Part shown: positions 7,641-17,200 of the stretch, piece by piece
Layout of the letters: each line of letters starts with the position of its first letter
How positions within the stretch are numbered: the first letter of the stretch is position 1
Assembly: GCA_035555435.1 (NCBI GenBank)
Contig: DATMGN010000003.1
Coordinates: forward strand, 1 to 33,386
DNA length: 33,386 nucleotides
From: 73-13 sp035555435
GTDB lineage: Bacteria > Actinomycetota > Actinomycetes > Actinomycetales > Microbacteriaceae
Direction of reading: 5' to 3'
Position numbers and translations under genes: made by a program
Notes under the pieces: generated by a model
The model's input: only the letters and a program-made list of their open reading frames with translations
What the model was told of the DNA's origin: nothing
The model's database searches: none

Positions 7641-7648
7641 GTCCCCCC

Positions 7649-8605
7649 GTGGACGGCAGGACAGCGGTGATCGACGCGCCCGCGCCCGCGCCCCGGGGTC
7701 CCTTCCAGGGCCGCTGGCTGTGGGTCGGCGTCGCGGCAGCGGTCGTCGCGGGCATCGGGCTCGTCGCGGCGATCCTGCTGACTGCCCGCACGGACGCGCT
7801 GCCGGGCGGGCCGGCGGCCGCGGGGGACAATGCGGTGGGCGCCGACACGGCGACCGCGACGCTCACGCAGCTCATCGAGGAGGGCAGCGCGCTCGCGGCG
7901 TCGACGACGGCGAACCAGCTCGCCGACCCCGCCGCCTACTCGCAGCTGATGGGGGCGCTCGCGACGGCGCGCACCGTGCTGGAGGGCTCGCCGCAGCAGG
8001 TCGAGGCGGCGCGCCGCGACATCACCGCGTCGATGGATCGGGTCGCGCGCTCACTCAGCGCGAAGGCGCTCGCCGACGCGCAATCGGAGCTGTCCGCCGT
8101 GATCGGCACCGCCGTCGAGGTCAATGCGGGTGCCGCCGGCCGCGTCCCGGACGACGCGATCCGGGTCGAACTGCAGGCCCGCATCGACGCGGGGTGGGCG
8201 CTACTCGGCGCGAGTGCGGCGGTCGACGCGGTCGCGCAGCAGACCCAGGTGATCACGGAGCAGACGGCGGCGGTGCTCGACGCGCGCTTCATGGGCTTCC
8301 GCGAGGCGGACGGCAAGTGGTGCGCGGGCGGCTCCTGCCTCGAGCTGTCCTGGCCGACGCTGCAGCTGTCGGGCGATGACCGCATCTCGCTCACCGGGGG
8401 CGAGAACGCGGTGGACGGCAGCGGCTGCTACGAGACGGACCGCTTCGCCCAGGGCCGCGACAAGGTCGCGCTGCTCTTCTGTCCCGCGGGCGAGTCGGTC
8501 CCGGACGACCGCCGCGCGTCGGGCGCCGCCGCGGGCGACGTGTCGAAGGATCGGCTCTGGGTCTCCGACGGCGCGAAGCTGTCGGATCTGCGCTACCGGT
8601 CGTGA
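7649..8605 (+). CDS. Unrecognised membrane-anchored extracytoplasmic protein
   Basis: I do not recognise a family. 318 residues from GTG. Seen: a short Pro/Ala-rich cytoplasmic start, one hydrophobic segment at about 23-45 (signal anchor, no convincing cleavage motif), then a helical Ala-rich region (55-210) suited to a coiled coil. A smaller C-terminal domain has four cysteines (WCAGGSC, GSGCYETD, LLFCPAG), which probably form two disulfides outside the cell. The start fits the -10 spacing of a leaderless gene. The stop is followed directly by the encoded CCA end of the opposite-strand tRNA-Ser, so the two genes abut without a gap. No neighbour suggests a function. Confidence 0.75.
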   Translation: MDGRTAVIDAPAPAPRGPFQGRWLWVGVAAAVVAGIGLVAAILLTARTDALPGGPAAAGDNAVGADTATATLTQLIEEGSALAASTTANQLADPAAYSQLMGALATARTVLEGSPQQVEAARRDITASMDRVARSLSAKALADAQSELSAVIGTAVEVNAGAAGRVPDDAIRVELQARIDAGWALLGASAAVDAVAQQTQVITEQTAAVLDARFMGFREADGKWCAGGSCLELSWPTLQLSGDDRISLTGGENAVDGSGCYETDRFAQGRDKVALLFCPAGESVPDDRRASGAAAGDVSKDRLWVSDGAKLSDLRYRS

Positions 8606-8693
8606 TGGCGGAGGAGGGGGGATTCGAACCCCCGAGGGCTTGCACCCAACACGCTTTCCAAGCGTGCGCCATAGGCCACTAGGCGACACCTCC
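8606..8693 (-). tRNA. tRNA-Ser (anticodon GGA), CCA encoded
   Basis: On the minus strand the gene begins GGAGGTGTCGCCTAG and ends with an encoded CCA (8606-8608). The anticodon stem-loop is CGCTTGGAAAGCG with anticodon GGA, and a long variable arm is present, as expected for a class II serine tRNA. The T-stem is a perfect GGGGG/CCCCC pair around TTCGAAT. The acceptor stem is GGAGGTG against CTCCTCC, which leaves a T-T mismatch at pair 6-67. It points toward and abuts the hypothetical protein gene, and is divergent from ffs. Confidence 0.95.
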
Positions 8694-8773
8694 GGGTGGT
8701 CTACGAGGATCGCCCGGAGACCGCCGAACAGTCTACCGGCTCCCGCGACGGGGCGAAGCCGGCGCCGCCCGGG

Positions 8774-8779
8774 TAGAAT
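8774..8779 (+). promoter_or_regulatory. -10 box TAGAAT of ffs
   Basis: A good TANNNT box that ends about seven bases before the likely 5' end of the SRP RNA. I see no clear -35. The same TAGAATCGTC string precedes lysC at 32380. Confidence 0.6.
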
Positions 8780-8783
8780 CGTC

Positions 8784-8880
8784 GGCGGCTCCCCGCGTGG
8801 CGCCATCCAGGCCAACTCCCCCAGGGCGGAGACGCAGCAAGGGTAACCGGGCTCTGGCGGGTGCGCGGGGAGTCCTCTTC
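8784..8880 (+). ncRNA. ffs: Small signal recognition particle RNA (4.5S-type)
   Basis: The RNA partner of Ffh in co-translational protein targeting. The highly conserved apical part, with GGCCAACTCCCCCAGG and the GACGCAGCAAGGGTAACC stretch that binds the Ffh M domain, is plain. The GGCTCCCCGCG and CGCGGGGAG ends pair to close the hairpin. The pyrimidine run TCCTCTTCTT after the closing stem may serve termination. Exact ends are estimated to a few bases. Next to tRNA-Ser, and ancestrally next to dnaX, which here lies 16.8 kb away. Confidence 0.95.
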
Positions 8881-8898
8881 TTCCCGCCGCCACCGCTC

Positions 8899-8951
8899 AG
8901 GTGACAGCATCTGGCGTTCTGCCGGCTTCATTTCCCCACTTCCTGTCACCT
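8899..8951. repeat. 53-bp palindromic element, upstream copy
   Basis: Perfect 9-bp arms AGGTGACAG (8899-8907) and CTGTCACCT (8943-8951). The left arm runs on into a conserved CTGGCGTTCTG. The first 23 bases match the downstream copy at 22 positions and the total length is the same (53). It lies between ffs and the DUF559 gene. Confidence 0.85.
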
Positions 8952-9018
8952 CGGACGCTTGTCCACAAACGAGGGGATGGGGCAGCTTGGCCGCGGCGGT
9001 TTGGGAGAGCATTCGCGA

Positions 9019-9930
9019 GTGCGCCCACCGCGAGACCTGCCACCCGAGCTGCGCGATCGACCCTTCAGCGTCGCCGCGGCCCGCGAGCTCGGGGTCCCCG
9101 TCGCACGCCTCGCAGCGCGCGATCTCGCGCGTCCCTACAAAGGCGTCCGCGTCCCGGTCGGTGGCGACGCGACAGCGCACGCGATCGTCCGCCGCGCGCG
9201 AGCCCTCACCCCGCTGCTGCTGCCGGGCCAGTACTTCAGCCACACGACGGCGGCGGCCCTGCTCGGGATGCGCTTGCCGCGCCGCTTCGACGAGGACGTG
9301 CTGCATGTGACGTCGACATCTGGCCGACGCGCGCCGCGGCGCACGGGTGTAGCGGGGCATCGCTCGACGTGTCCGCCGATCCAGAACCGCGGCCTGCCGG
9401 TCTCGGGTCCGGTCGAGACGTGGCTGCACTGCGCCGAGCTGCTCACCGGGCGCGACCTCGTGGTGATGGGGGACGGCCTCGTCGCCCGGTGCCGTCCCGT
9501 CGCGACCGTCGACGACCTCGCACTCGCGATCGACGAGCACGTGCGCCTCGGCGGCGTCACGCGGCTCAGGGACGCGCTCGCGCGCATCCGGCCCCGCACG
9601 GATTCCGCCATGGAGACCCTGCTGCGGCTCGCCGTCGTCGGTGCACGGCTCCCCGAGCCGGCGGTCAACCTGCCGATTCGCGATGCCTCGGGACACGTCT
9701 GCGCCTATGCCGACCTGGCCTGGGAGGCCGAGCGGGTCATCCTCGAGTACGACGGCGACCATCACCGGAGCGATCGCGCGCAGTTCTCCAGCGACATCGA
9801 GCGGGTGGGACGGCTGCAGCAGCTGGGCTGGCTGGTGATCCGCGTCGACGCCGCCCTCTTCCACAACCTCCCGGCCCTCATCTCCCGACTCACCGCCGCC
9901 CTCACCACCCGCCGCCAGGGGTTGAGGTGA
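9019..9930 (+). CDS. DUF559 / AbiEi-antitoxin-like protein with nuclease-like C-terminus
   Basis: 303 residues from GTG 9019, chosen because GGGAGAG lies nine bases upstream; ATG 8977 and TTG 8959 are in-frame alternatives. Seen: an N-terminal winged-helix-like part (FSVAAARELGVPVARL) as in AbiEi-type proteins, and a middle section with YFSHTTAAALLGMRLP and GLPVSGPVETWLHC. The C-terminal DUF559/Vsr-like segment has LEYDGDHHR (Glu243, Asp245) followed by QFSSDIERVGRLQQLGWLVIRV, the pattern of PD-(D/E)XK-fold proteins. Such proteins are common in actinobacteria, and their function is not established to my knowledge. No cognate AbiEii-like toxin gene adjoins it. Its stop codon lies within the right-hand palindrome. 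DNA cleavage or palindrome processing would be speculation from fold resemblance. Confidence 0.8.
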   Translation: MRPPRDLPPELRDRPFSVAAARELGVPVARLAARDLARPYKGVRVPVGGDATAHAIVRRARALTPLLLPGQYFSHTTAAALLGMRLPRRFDEDVLHVTSTSGRRAPRRTGVAGHRSTCPPIQNRGLPVSGPVETWLHCAELLTGRDLVVMGDGLVARCRPVATVDDLALAIDEHVRLGGVTRLRDALARIRPRTDSAMETLLRLAVVGARLPEPAVNLPIRDASGHVCAYADLAWEAERVILEYDGDHHRSDRAQFSSDIERVGRLQQLGWLVIRVDAALFHNLPALISRLTAALTTRRQGLR

Positions 9931-9977
9931 CAGCAACTGGCGTTCTGGACGCCGCATTCCGCGGCTTGGTGTCACCT
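9925..9977. repeat. 53-bp palindromic element, downstream copy
   Basis: Arms AGGTGACA (9925-9932) and TGTCACCT (9970-9977), with a nested GCCGC-attcc-GCGGC hairpin in the centre. It shares 22 of the first 23 bases with the upstream copy, and the TGA inside the left arm is the stop of the DUF559 gene. Confidence 0.85.
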
Positions 9978-10010
9978 GAACGCCGCGCCAGGCCGCCGAC
10001 GGAGGGCGGT

Positions 10011-10016
10011 TACGAT
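10011..10016 (+). promoter_or_regulatory. -10 box TACGAT for the kinase operon
   Basis: TACGAT lies 28 bases before ATG 10045. A strong purine-rich Shine-Dalgarno (GGGGGGAG) sits about six bases before the start, so this long operon has an ordinary leadered start, unlike most single genes here. Confidence 0.45.
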
Positions 10017-10044
10017 TAGCGATCGGGGGAGGGGGGAGAACGCG

Positions 10045-11235
10045 ATGGCGCGCAGGCCGCAGTCGACGCCGCCGGTGCTGCCGGGGTACGCATTCGTGCG
10101 ACCGCTCGGGGCGGGCGGCTTCGCCGACGTCTTCCTCTACGAGCAGGACATGCCGCGCCGCGTGGTCGCCGTCAAGGTGCTCGCCGCCGACGCGATCAAC
10201 CCGGAGGTGCGGCGGCTCTTCAACGCGGAGGCCGACCGGATGGCGCAGCTGTCCGCGCACCCGTCGATCCTCACCATCTACCAGGCGAGCATCTCCTCCG
10301 ACGGCCGGCCGTACCTCGCGACCGAGTTCTGCCCCGAGTCGTTCGGCGATCGCTACAAGCAGGCGCCGATCGCGCTCCCCGTCGTGCTCGACGCGGGGAT
10401 CCGGATGGCGGCCGCCCTCGAGACGGCGCACCGCGCCGGGGTGCTGCACCGCGACATCAAGCCGTCGAACATCCTCGTGACGCAGCTCGGGCAGCCCGTG
10501 CTCGCCGACTTCGGGATCGCGGCGTCGCTCACCGGCGCGGACGAGCCCGACGAGGTCATCGCGATGAGCATCCCCTGGTCGAGCCCCGAGGTGGTGTCGG
10601 AGGCGACGACGGGCTCGGTGCTGTCCGAGGTGTGGAGCCTCGGCGCGACGCTGTACACGCTGCTTGCGGGCCGCAGCCCGTTCGCGTCGTCCGAGCGGGA
10701 GAAGAACACGCGCGACCTGATGCGCGCCCGCGTGGTGCGCGCCCGCTACACCCCGCTGCGCCGCCCCGATGTCCCGGGGCAGGTGGAGCAGCTACTCGCC
10801 CGCACGATGGCGAAGGATCCGGCGCAGCGCCCGCAGTCGATGCTGCAGCTCGCGGAGGAGCTGCGCTGGCTGCAGCAGGAGCTGGGCCTCCCGCAGACGT
10901 CGATCGATGTCGCGGGGCAGGCGTGGGCGACCCAGGCCCAGAGCCCGGCCCAGTCCCCGGCGGCCCAATCCCCAGCGCCCCAGATCCCGACGTCCCCAGC
11001 CGCCCACCCCGCCCCAGCTGCTCGCGGCCCCGTCGTCACGACCGTCAGATCCGATTCGCGCCGCGCGCAGCGGGCCGCGAAGCAGACGCCGACGGTGAGC
11101 CGTGATCCCGACGAGGTCGTCATCGGGCCGCGCGCCCGCCACGGCTGGCATCCGGCGCTCATCGGCGCGGTCGTCGCGGGCGCGGTCGTCGTCGCGACAC
11201 TCGTCACCCTCGTCCTCACGGGGGTCATCCGCTGA
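10045..11235 (+). CDS. Membrane-anchored Ser/Thr protein kinase (PknB-like catalytic domain)
   Basis: 396 residues; catalytic domain facing the cytoplasm. Seen: glycine loop LGAGGFADV (21-29), ATP-binding Lys44, catalytic HRDIKPSN (135-142), DFG (155-157) and SPE (180-182) in place of APE. The usually invariant subdomain IX Asp is Glu195 (SEVWSLG). The kinase core ends near 285. A Gln/Pro/Ala-rich linker (300-350) and one membrane helix (about 368-392) follow, with only a few residues outside, so no PASTA or other sensor domain is present. It opens an eight-gene operon. Its TGA overlaps the next ATG (TGATG), and FHA and PP2C genes lie at the other end, which makes them natural partners. Confidence 0.93.
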   Translation: MARRPQSTPPVLPGYAFVRPLGAGGFADVFLYEQDMPRRVVAVKVLAADAINPEVRRLFNAEADRMAQLSAHPSILTIYQASISSDGRPYLATEFCPESFGDRYKQAPIALPVVLDAGIRMAAALETAHRAGVLHRDIKPSNILVTQLGQPVLADFGIAASLTGADEPDEVIAMSIPWSSPEVVSEATTGSVLSEVWSLGATLYTLLAGRSPFASSEREKNTRDLMRARVVRARYTPLRRPDVPGQVEQLLARTMAKDPAQRPQSMLQLAEELRWLQQELGLPQTSIDVAGQAWATQAQSPAQSPAAQSPAPQIPTSPAAHPAPAARGPVVTTVRSDSRRAQRAAKQTPTVSRDPDEVVIGPRARHGWHPALIGAVVAGAVVVATLVTLVLTGVIR

Positions 11236-14200
11236 TGGCCCGGCCTTCCGCGAAGCGGCGCACTCCCGCGGTCATCGCGGTCGTGAGCGGCGTCGTCGCG
11301 GCGAGCCTGCTCGTCGGCGGCGCGGTGCTCGCGCAGGGCTACGACGCGCGGGACGTGCCGACGGTGGAGTCGGCGGTCTGGGTCGCGCGCGACGCCTCGG
11401 GCGGCCAGTTCGCGAAGGTCAACACGGACGTCGGCGAGATCGAGTCGGTCAATGACGCCGCGGGCCTCGCGGGAATCGCGCAGGCGCGCTCGGACGCGTT
11501 CGTCTTCGGCTCGGGGTTCACGAAGTTCTGGCCGATCGCGGCGGCGAACCCGCTCGACATCGTCGAGGGGGACAACGCCGGCCCCGCCCCGACCGCAGGC
11601 GCCGACGCTCCGGCGACGGCCGGGGAGGGCGTGGAGGCGCCGGACGGCACGACGGGCACGGTGACGGCCGGCGAGTACGTGCTGTTCACGGGACCGCGGC
11701 TCGGCTACGCGCTCGGCGCGGAGCTCGCGAGCGCGCCCGCGGGGAGCGAGGACGCGGGCGGCGCGGTCCGCGCGCTCGTGCCGCCGGCGGCAGACGGGGC
11801 GCCCGTCTACGTCCCGGCGGCCTCGACGATCTCGGCTTCGGGCCGGATCGCGATGTATTCGGGTCAGGACTCGGAGCGCCGGGTGCGCACGTTCGACGCG
11901 CGGACGGGGGCGTGGGACGAGCTCGAGCTCGCGGATGCCCCGGACGGCTCGGCGGGGCTGCAGCTCGCGTTCGTCGGCGAGCGCGTCGTGCTCCTGCAGG
12001 TCGATGGTGACGCGCCGCGGCTCTGGGTCGACGCCTCGGGACCGTTCCCGTTGCCGGGGCTCGGCGCGGATGCGTTGCTGCAGTCATCCGGCCCGGCGTC
12101 GGAGGTGGTGCTCGTCGCGGCGAGCGATGGGCTCACCCGAGTGGCGCTCGCGGACGGCACGGTCGTGGAGCGGGTGGCGGCGGCGGGCATCGCGACTCGG
12201 CCGATCGCGTTCGGCGACCGGTGGGCCGCGGCCTGGCTCGCGAGCGGTTCGGGGGAGCTGTGGGTCTCGGGCAGTTCGGCGACGCTGCCGCTCGCGATCG
12301 ACGGCGGCGAGTTCGCCGACAACGTGGAGATCCGGCCCGCCCTCGTCGGCAACGGCGACCGCGCTGTGCTGCTGGAGCGTTCGACGGGGATGCTGTGGAC
12401 GATCCCGGACGGCGCGCTCGTGCCGCTCGCGCAGTGGAGCGCGGACGATGAGGACACGCCGCTGGAGGACGAGGAGATCCCGGACACCTCTCCCGCCCCG
12501 CCGGTCTCGGTCGATGACCGTTTCGGCCTGCGCGCGGGCGCGATCTCGGTGCTCCCGGTCCTGTACAACGATCACGACCCGAATGCGGAGGACGTGCTCA
12601 GCATCGACCCGGCGTCGATCGAGGGCCTCGACCCGGCCTTCGGGACGCTGTCGCTTGTCGGCGCGAATCAGACGCTCGTCATCGAGGTGACGGGCGCGGT
12701 GCCGTCGGCGACGTTCACCTACCGTGCGACGGACGGCAAGAACGCGAGCGTTTCGCCCGCGACGGTGACGCTGAGTCTCACGAGCGGCCGGAGCGCGCCG
12801 CTGTGGTGCGACGACTATCTGGCCCCCGACCCCTGCTTCGTGTCGTGGCCGCAGCCGCAGATCCTCATCGGCGGCACGGCGACGTTCGACGTGCTGAAGG
12901 GCTGGGTCGATCCGGAGGGCGACGCGATCGTCATCGACGCGGCGGTGCCGGAGCCGGGGGCGCCGATCGTCGCGATGCCGGCGGCGGACGGCCGGCTCGC
13001 GATCGGGCACACGGACGCCGGCGGCGCACCGGGCCGCTACGTCGTCGAGGTCACCGTGCGGGATGCCTCGGGCGACGTGTCGGCGCCGCGCGAGCTCGTC
13101 GTGGAGGTGCTCGCGACGCCCGACTTCTCGGTCAAGGGCGGTGTCGTCCTCGGCCGCGCGGGGGAGTGGGCGACGGTCGCGGCCACCGAGTTCGCGTCGG
13201 GCGGCTCGGGGAGCTATCAGGTGCTCGACGTCACCGAGCTGTCGGTCGGCGGCCGGCTCGAGCGCTCATGGAACGAGGCCGCGGGGACGATGCAGTTCCG
13301 CGCGGCGGTCCCAGGCGAGTACCTGGTGACGGCCCGGCTCAAGGATGCCGCGACGCCGAACCAGCACGAGGTAAACCTGCGCTACACGGTCGCGCCCGCC
13401 GACGAGGACCGGGTCGCGATCCCGCCGCTCACCGCCTACGTGCGCCCGGGTGAGGACGCGCTCGTCGACGTGCTCGGCGCGGTCCAGAACACGACGGGCC
13501 GCGTCCTGCTCGTCAAGTCGGCGACGCCGGGCCCGGCGCCGGACGGCGGCGCGAGCGTCGTGTCGGCCGCGGTCATCGAGCACGCGATGGTGCAGCTGCG
13601 GAGCATCGACGGCATCGTCGCGGAGCGGCTCGGTCGCAGCGACGGGCCCCTCGGCGCGGTCGCGGTCACGCTCGCCGATGCCGACGGCAACGAGGTCCGG
13701 GGGGCGATCAGCGTCTTCCTCGTCGCGCCGTCCGGCCAGGCGCCGCTCGCGGTGCCGGACGCGGCGACGGTGCGCGCGGGCGACGTCGCCGAGGTCGCGG
13801 TGCTCGCGAACGACGTCGCGCCACGCGGGGAGCGCCTCGCGCTGCACCCGGATGTCAGCACGGCGGGCGAGAGCGAGGGCCTCGCGTTCTCCGCCGGTTC
13901 GACGCTGCGCTACGTCGCTCCGGACGTCCCCGGCACCTACACGGTCTTCTACTACGCCTACCTCGAGAGCTCGCCGGCGATGCTCGCGCGCTCGCAGGTG
14001 ACGTTCACGGTGCTGCCGCCGGGCGCGAACCGGGCCCCGCTCGCGGTCGACCTCGAATCGCGCACGCTCGCGGGGCGCACGGTCGAGATCCCGGTGCCGG
14101 TCGACACGATGGACCCGGACGGCGACCGCGTGCAGGTGACCCGGGTGACGCAGCCGGTCGAGTCGCGGCTCGGCGCGGTCATGGTCGGCGAGGGCGGGCG

Positions 14201-17200
14201 ATCGCTGCGCTTCACGGCGCCGGAGGCGAACCGGCAGGCGATCGGCGGCGTGCAGGCGGGCGGCTGGCAGGCCGAGTTCACGTACACCGTCAAGGACGCG
14301 GCGGGGCAGACGGCGACGGCGAGCGTGCGGGTCGCGGTGAGCGCGGAGGACCCGGAGGATCTCGCGCCGATCACGTTCATCGACACGGTCCGGGTCAAGC
14401 AGGTCGCGCCGGGCGGCGACCCCGTCTCGATCCGGGTGGAGCCGCTGCTCAACGACCGCGACCCGGCGGAGGGCTCGCTGTCCGTCGGCAGCCAGACGCG
14501 CTCGGGACTGCACCTCCTCTACGAGGTCGTGCCGAACATGGTCGGGATGCTCGACGGTCGCGTCACCCCCGGATCGCCGTACGAGCGGGCGCGGGCGCTG
14601 CAGGTCGCGCCGGAGCCGGAGCGGCGCGCGGACGGGACCATGGCGTTCTATCCGGACGGCTCGGTCGCCTTCGAGGTGACGGATGCGACGGAGCCCGGCA
14701 CCTACCACTACCTCTACACGGTCGAGTCGCTGAAGACCCGGTCGACGGCGGAGGGCGTCATCGCGATCACGGTGTCGGCGGGCGATGCGCCGAACCAGCC
14801 GGTCATCGGCGACACCGTGGTGACGGCGTCGACGCGCGCGCAGGTCGAGTCGGGCGGCATCGACGTGCTGCAGGACGTCGTGTGGCCGACGGGCGACGCG
14901 GGCTCGCTCGTCGTCGCGGCGCTCGGGCCGGGCGCGCCGGCGGGCTTCACGTTCGACGGCCGCCGGATCGAGGGGCGGCTGCCGGCGGAAGGCGCGGTCG
15001 TGCCGTTCATGGTCGAGTACGGGCAGAACGCGACGGGCGAGCCGGCGACGGCGTGGGGGCTGCTGCGGATCCCGGCGTTCGACGACTACCGGCTGCAGGT
15101 CGTGCGGCTGCCGGACGCGATCACCGAGCTGGAGTCGGGCGACATCGAGCTGCGCGAGATCCTCGGCGTCGCCCCGGATGATGTCGTCGAGGTGAGCCCG
15201 GACAGCAGCTTCGCGACGCACCGGCCGTCGACGAACGAGAACCTGGCGATCACGTCGTGCGTGCTGAAGTCGGGCACGGCCTCGGTGCTGACGTACCGCG
15301 CGGGATACTCCCCGGGCATCGGCTCGGACACCTGCACCGTCGACGTGCGGCTCGCGGGGCAGAGCGACGACGCCTGGTCGACCGTCGTCGTGCCGATCCC
15401 GATCAAGCCGAAGGACCCGCTCGCGATCCTCACGTCGGTGACGAAGACGGTCAACATCGTGAACGGCAAGATCACGGTCGACCTGCACGACGAGCTCGTG
15501 AGCTGGACGGGCGGCTTCACGATGGACGACGCGGGGCGCCGCGACACGATGGAGTTCACCGCGAGCTACGCGGGCTCGTCCTTCACGGTGACGCCGACGG
15601 GCTCGCCGTGGGACCTGTCGCTCGAGATCGACGTGAGCCCCACGGCGCCGAGCGGCGCGCGCGAGACCGTGTCGATCCATCTCGACTATCCGTGGCCCTC
15701 CGACCCGTCGCTGCCGCACTTCCAGAAGGACGTCGCGCTCGTGCTCTACGTCGGCAACGTGCCGGCGCAGGGACCGTCGGGCGCGACGTTGACGAAGTCG
15801 TGCGACGCGAAGACGGCGGAGCAGTGCCAGCTCGACGTCGTCTTCTTAAGCGACCAGTCGGGCCAGTTCAACCCGCTGAGCGGCAACACTTCGGGGGAGT
15901 CGACGGCGTTGCGGCTCGTCGGCGTCGGCGGCGGCGCGGGCACGTTCGAGTGCGCGGGCCTCGGCCAGGCGAGCGCGCAGGGCAGCAACATCCGGCTCAC
16001 GCTGCTGCCGGCGGCGGAGAGCAAGCCGGCGGGCGGCACCTGCACGGTGCCGTTCACGGTCGCCGACGTGCGCGGCCGCACCGGCACGGGTCAGGTCTCG
16101 TTCGACGTGACGGGCTTCCCGCAGGCGCCGAACGCGCCCGTCACGGCGGCGTCGCGCCGTGGCGAGGTCGACGTCGACGTCGTGCTCGGGCCGGCGCTCA
16201 ACGCGCACCCGCCGGTCACCGAGGTGCGGCTCTTCGAGGGCGGCGTGCTCGTCCCGGCCTCGACCTGCGCGCGCCTGGACACCGGCACGTTCCGCTGCAC
16301 GGTGACGGGCTTGGAGAACGCCGTGCCCCATACGTACACGGCGCGCACGGTCAACGCGCAGGGCGACGAGTCGGCGATGTCAGGCCCGCTCACGACGTGG
16401 GCCTTCGTCGCGCCGCGCTTCCCCGCGGGCGGCGAGCCCACGTACGAGGACCGCGTCTACAGCGCCCAGACCGATGCGGGGCACGGCGTCGTGCGGCTGC
16501 ACTCGGTGTGCCTCGAGGACAACTCGGCGGTCGCGGGCGAGACGAGCTCGGTCCGCTTCGCGCTGAGCCTCGCGGGCAACGCGCCCGTCGTGCTGCCGGC
16601 GACCGGCACGCCCGCATGCACGGCCGAGCAGGATGTGCGGGTCACCGGCACGGGCCCGTTCACGATCACGGCGACGCCGGTGAGCGGCGCGCAGCCGCCG
16701 CAGATCGGCACGGGCGGCGGCTCGAACGAGTCGGGCGGCGTCGTCTCCCCGATCCTCGTGTCGCACGGGGCACCGAGCGCGAGCGCGGGTCTCACGGTCG
16801 CGTGGAACGGCTCCTCGAGCGTGACGACCGCGTTCTCCCCCCAGTGGAACTCCGGGAACTCCGGGTCACTGCCGCCCGTCGGGACCTATCCGCAGATCCG
16901 CTTCCTCGCGTGGCTCGCCTCCGACCCGGCGCCCGTGTGCACGACGACGCTGAACGCCGGCGGCTTCACGGAGCTGAGCGTCTCGGGCCCCGCCTCGCTC
17001 GTGTCGAAGACGGGCACGACGTCGGCGAGCTTCGCCGTGCCGGGGGAGCTCACGGTCAACGAGCGCTACGCGTTCAAGGCGTGCGGCACCTACGGCTACG
17101 GGCTCGCGCAGTCGACGGTGAGCGCCTCGACGACGCAGTGGTTGTTCCGGAGGCCGGCGGCACCGAGCGCGTCGCCCATGACGTTCTCCCCAGCGGCCGC

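Larger units (their letters stand above)
8899..9977 (+). mobile_element. Candidate palindrome-bounded DUF559 unit
   Basis: The gene at 9019 lies between two 53-bp palindromes in the same orientation, and its stop codon is inside the right one. The 1079-bp unit sits in the ffs-dnaX interval. Mobility is inference: I see no transposase, and no target-site duplication could be established. Confidence 0.4.

Noticed and set aside
8959..9018. TTG 8959 or ATG 8977 as start of the DUF559 gene
   Set aside because: Neither has a well-spaced ribosome site, and the added residues are Gly/Arg-rich without family pattern. GTG 9019 has GGGAGAG nine bases upstream. ATG 8977 cannot be fully excluded.
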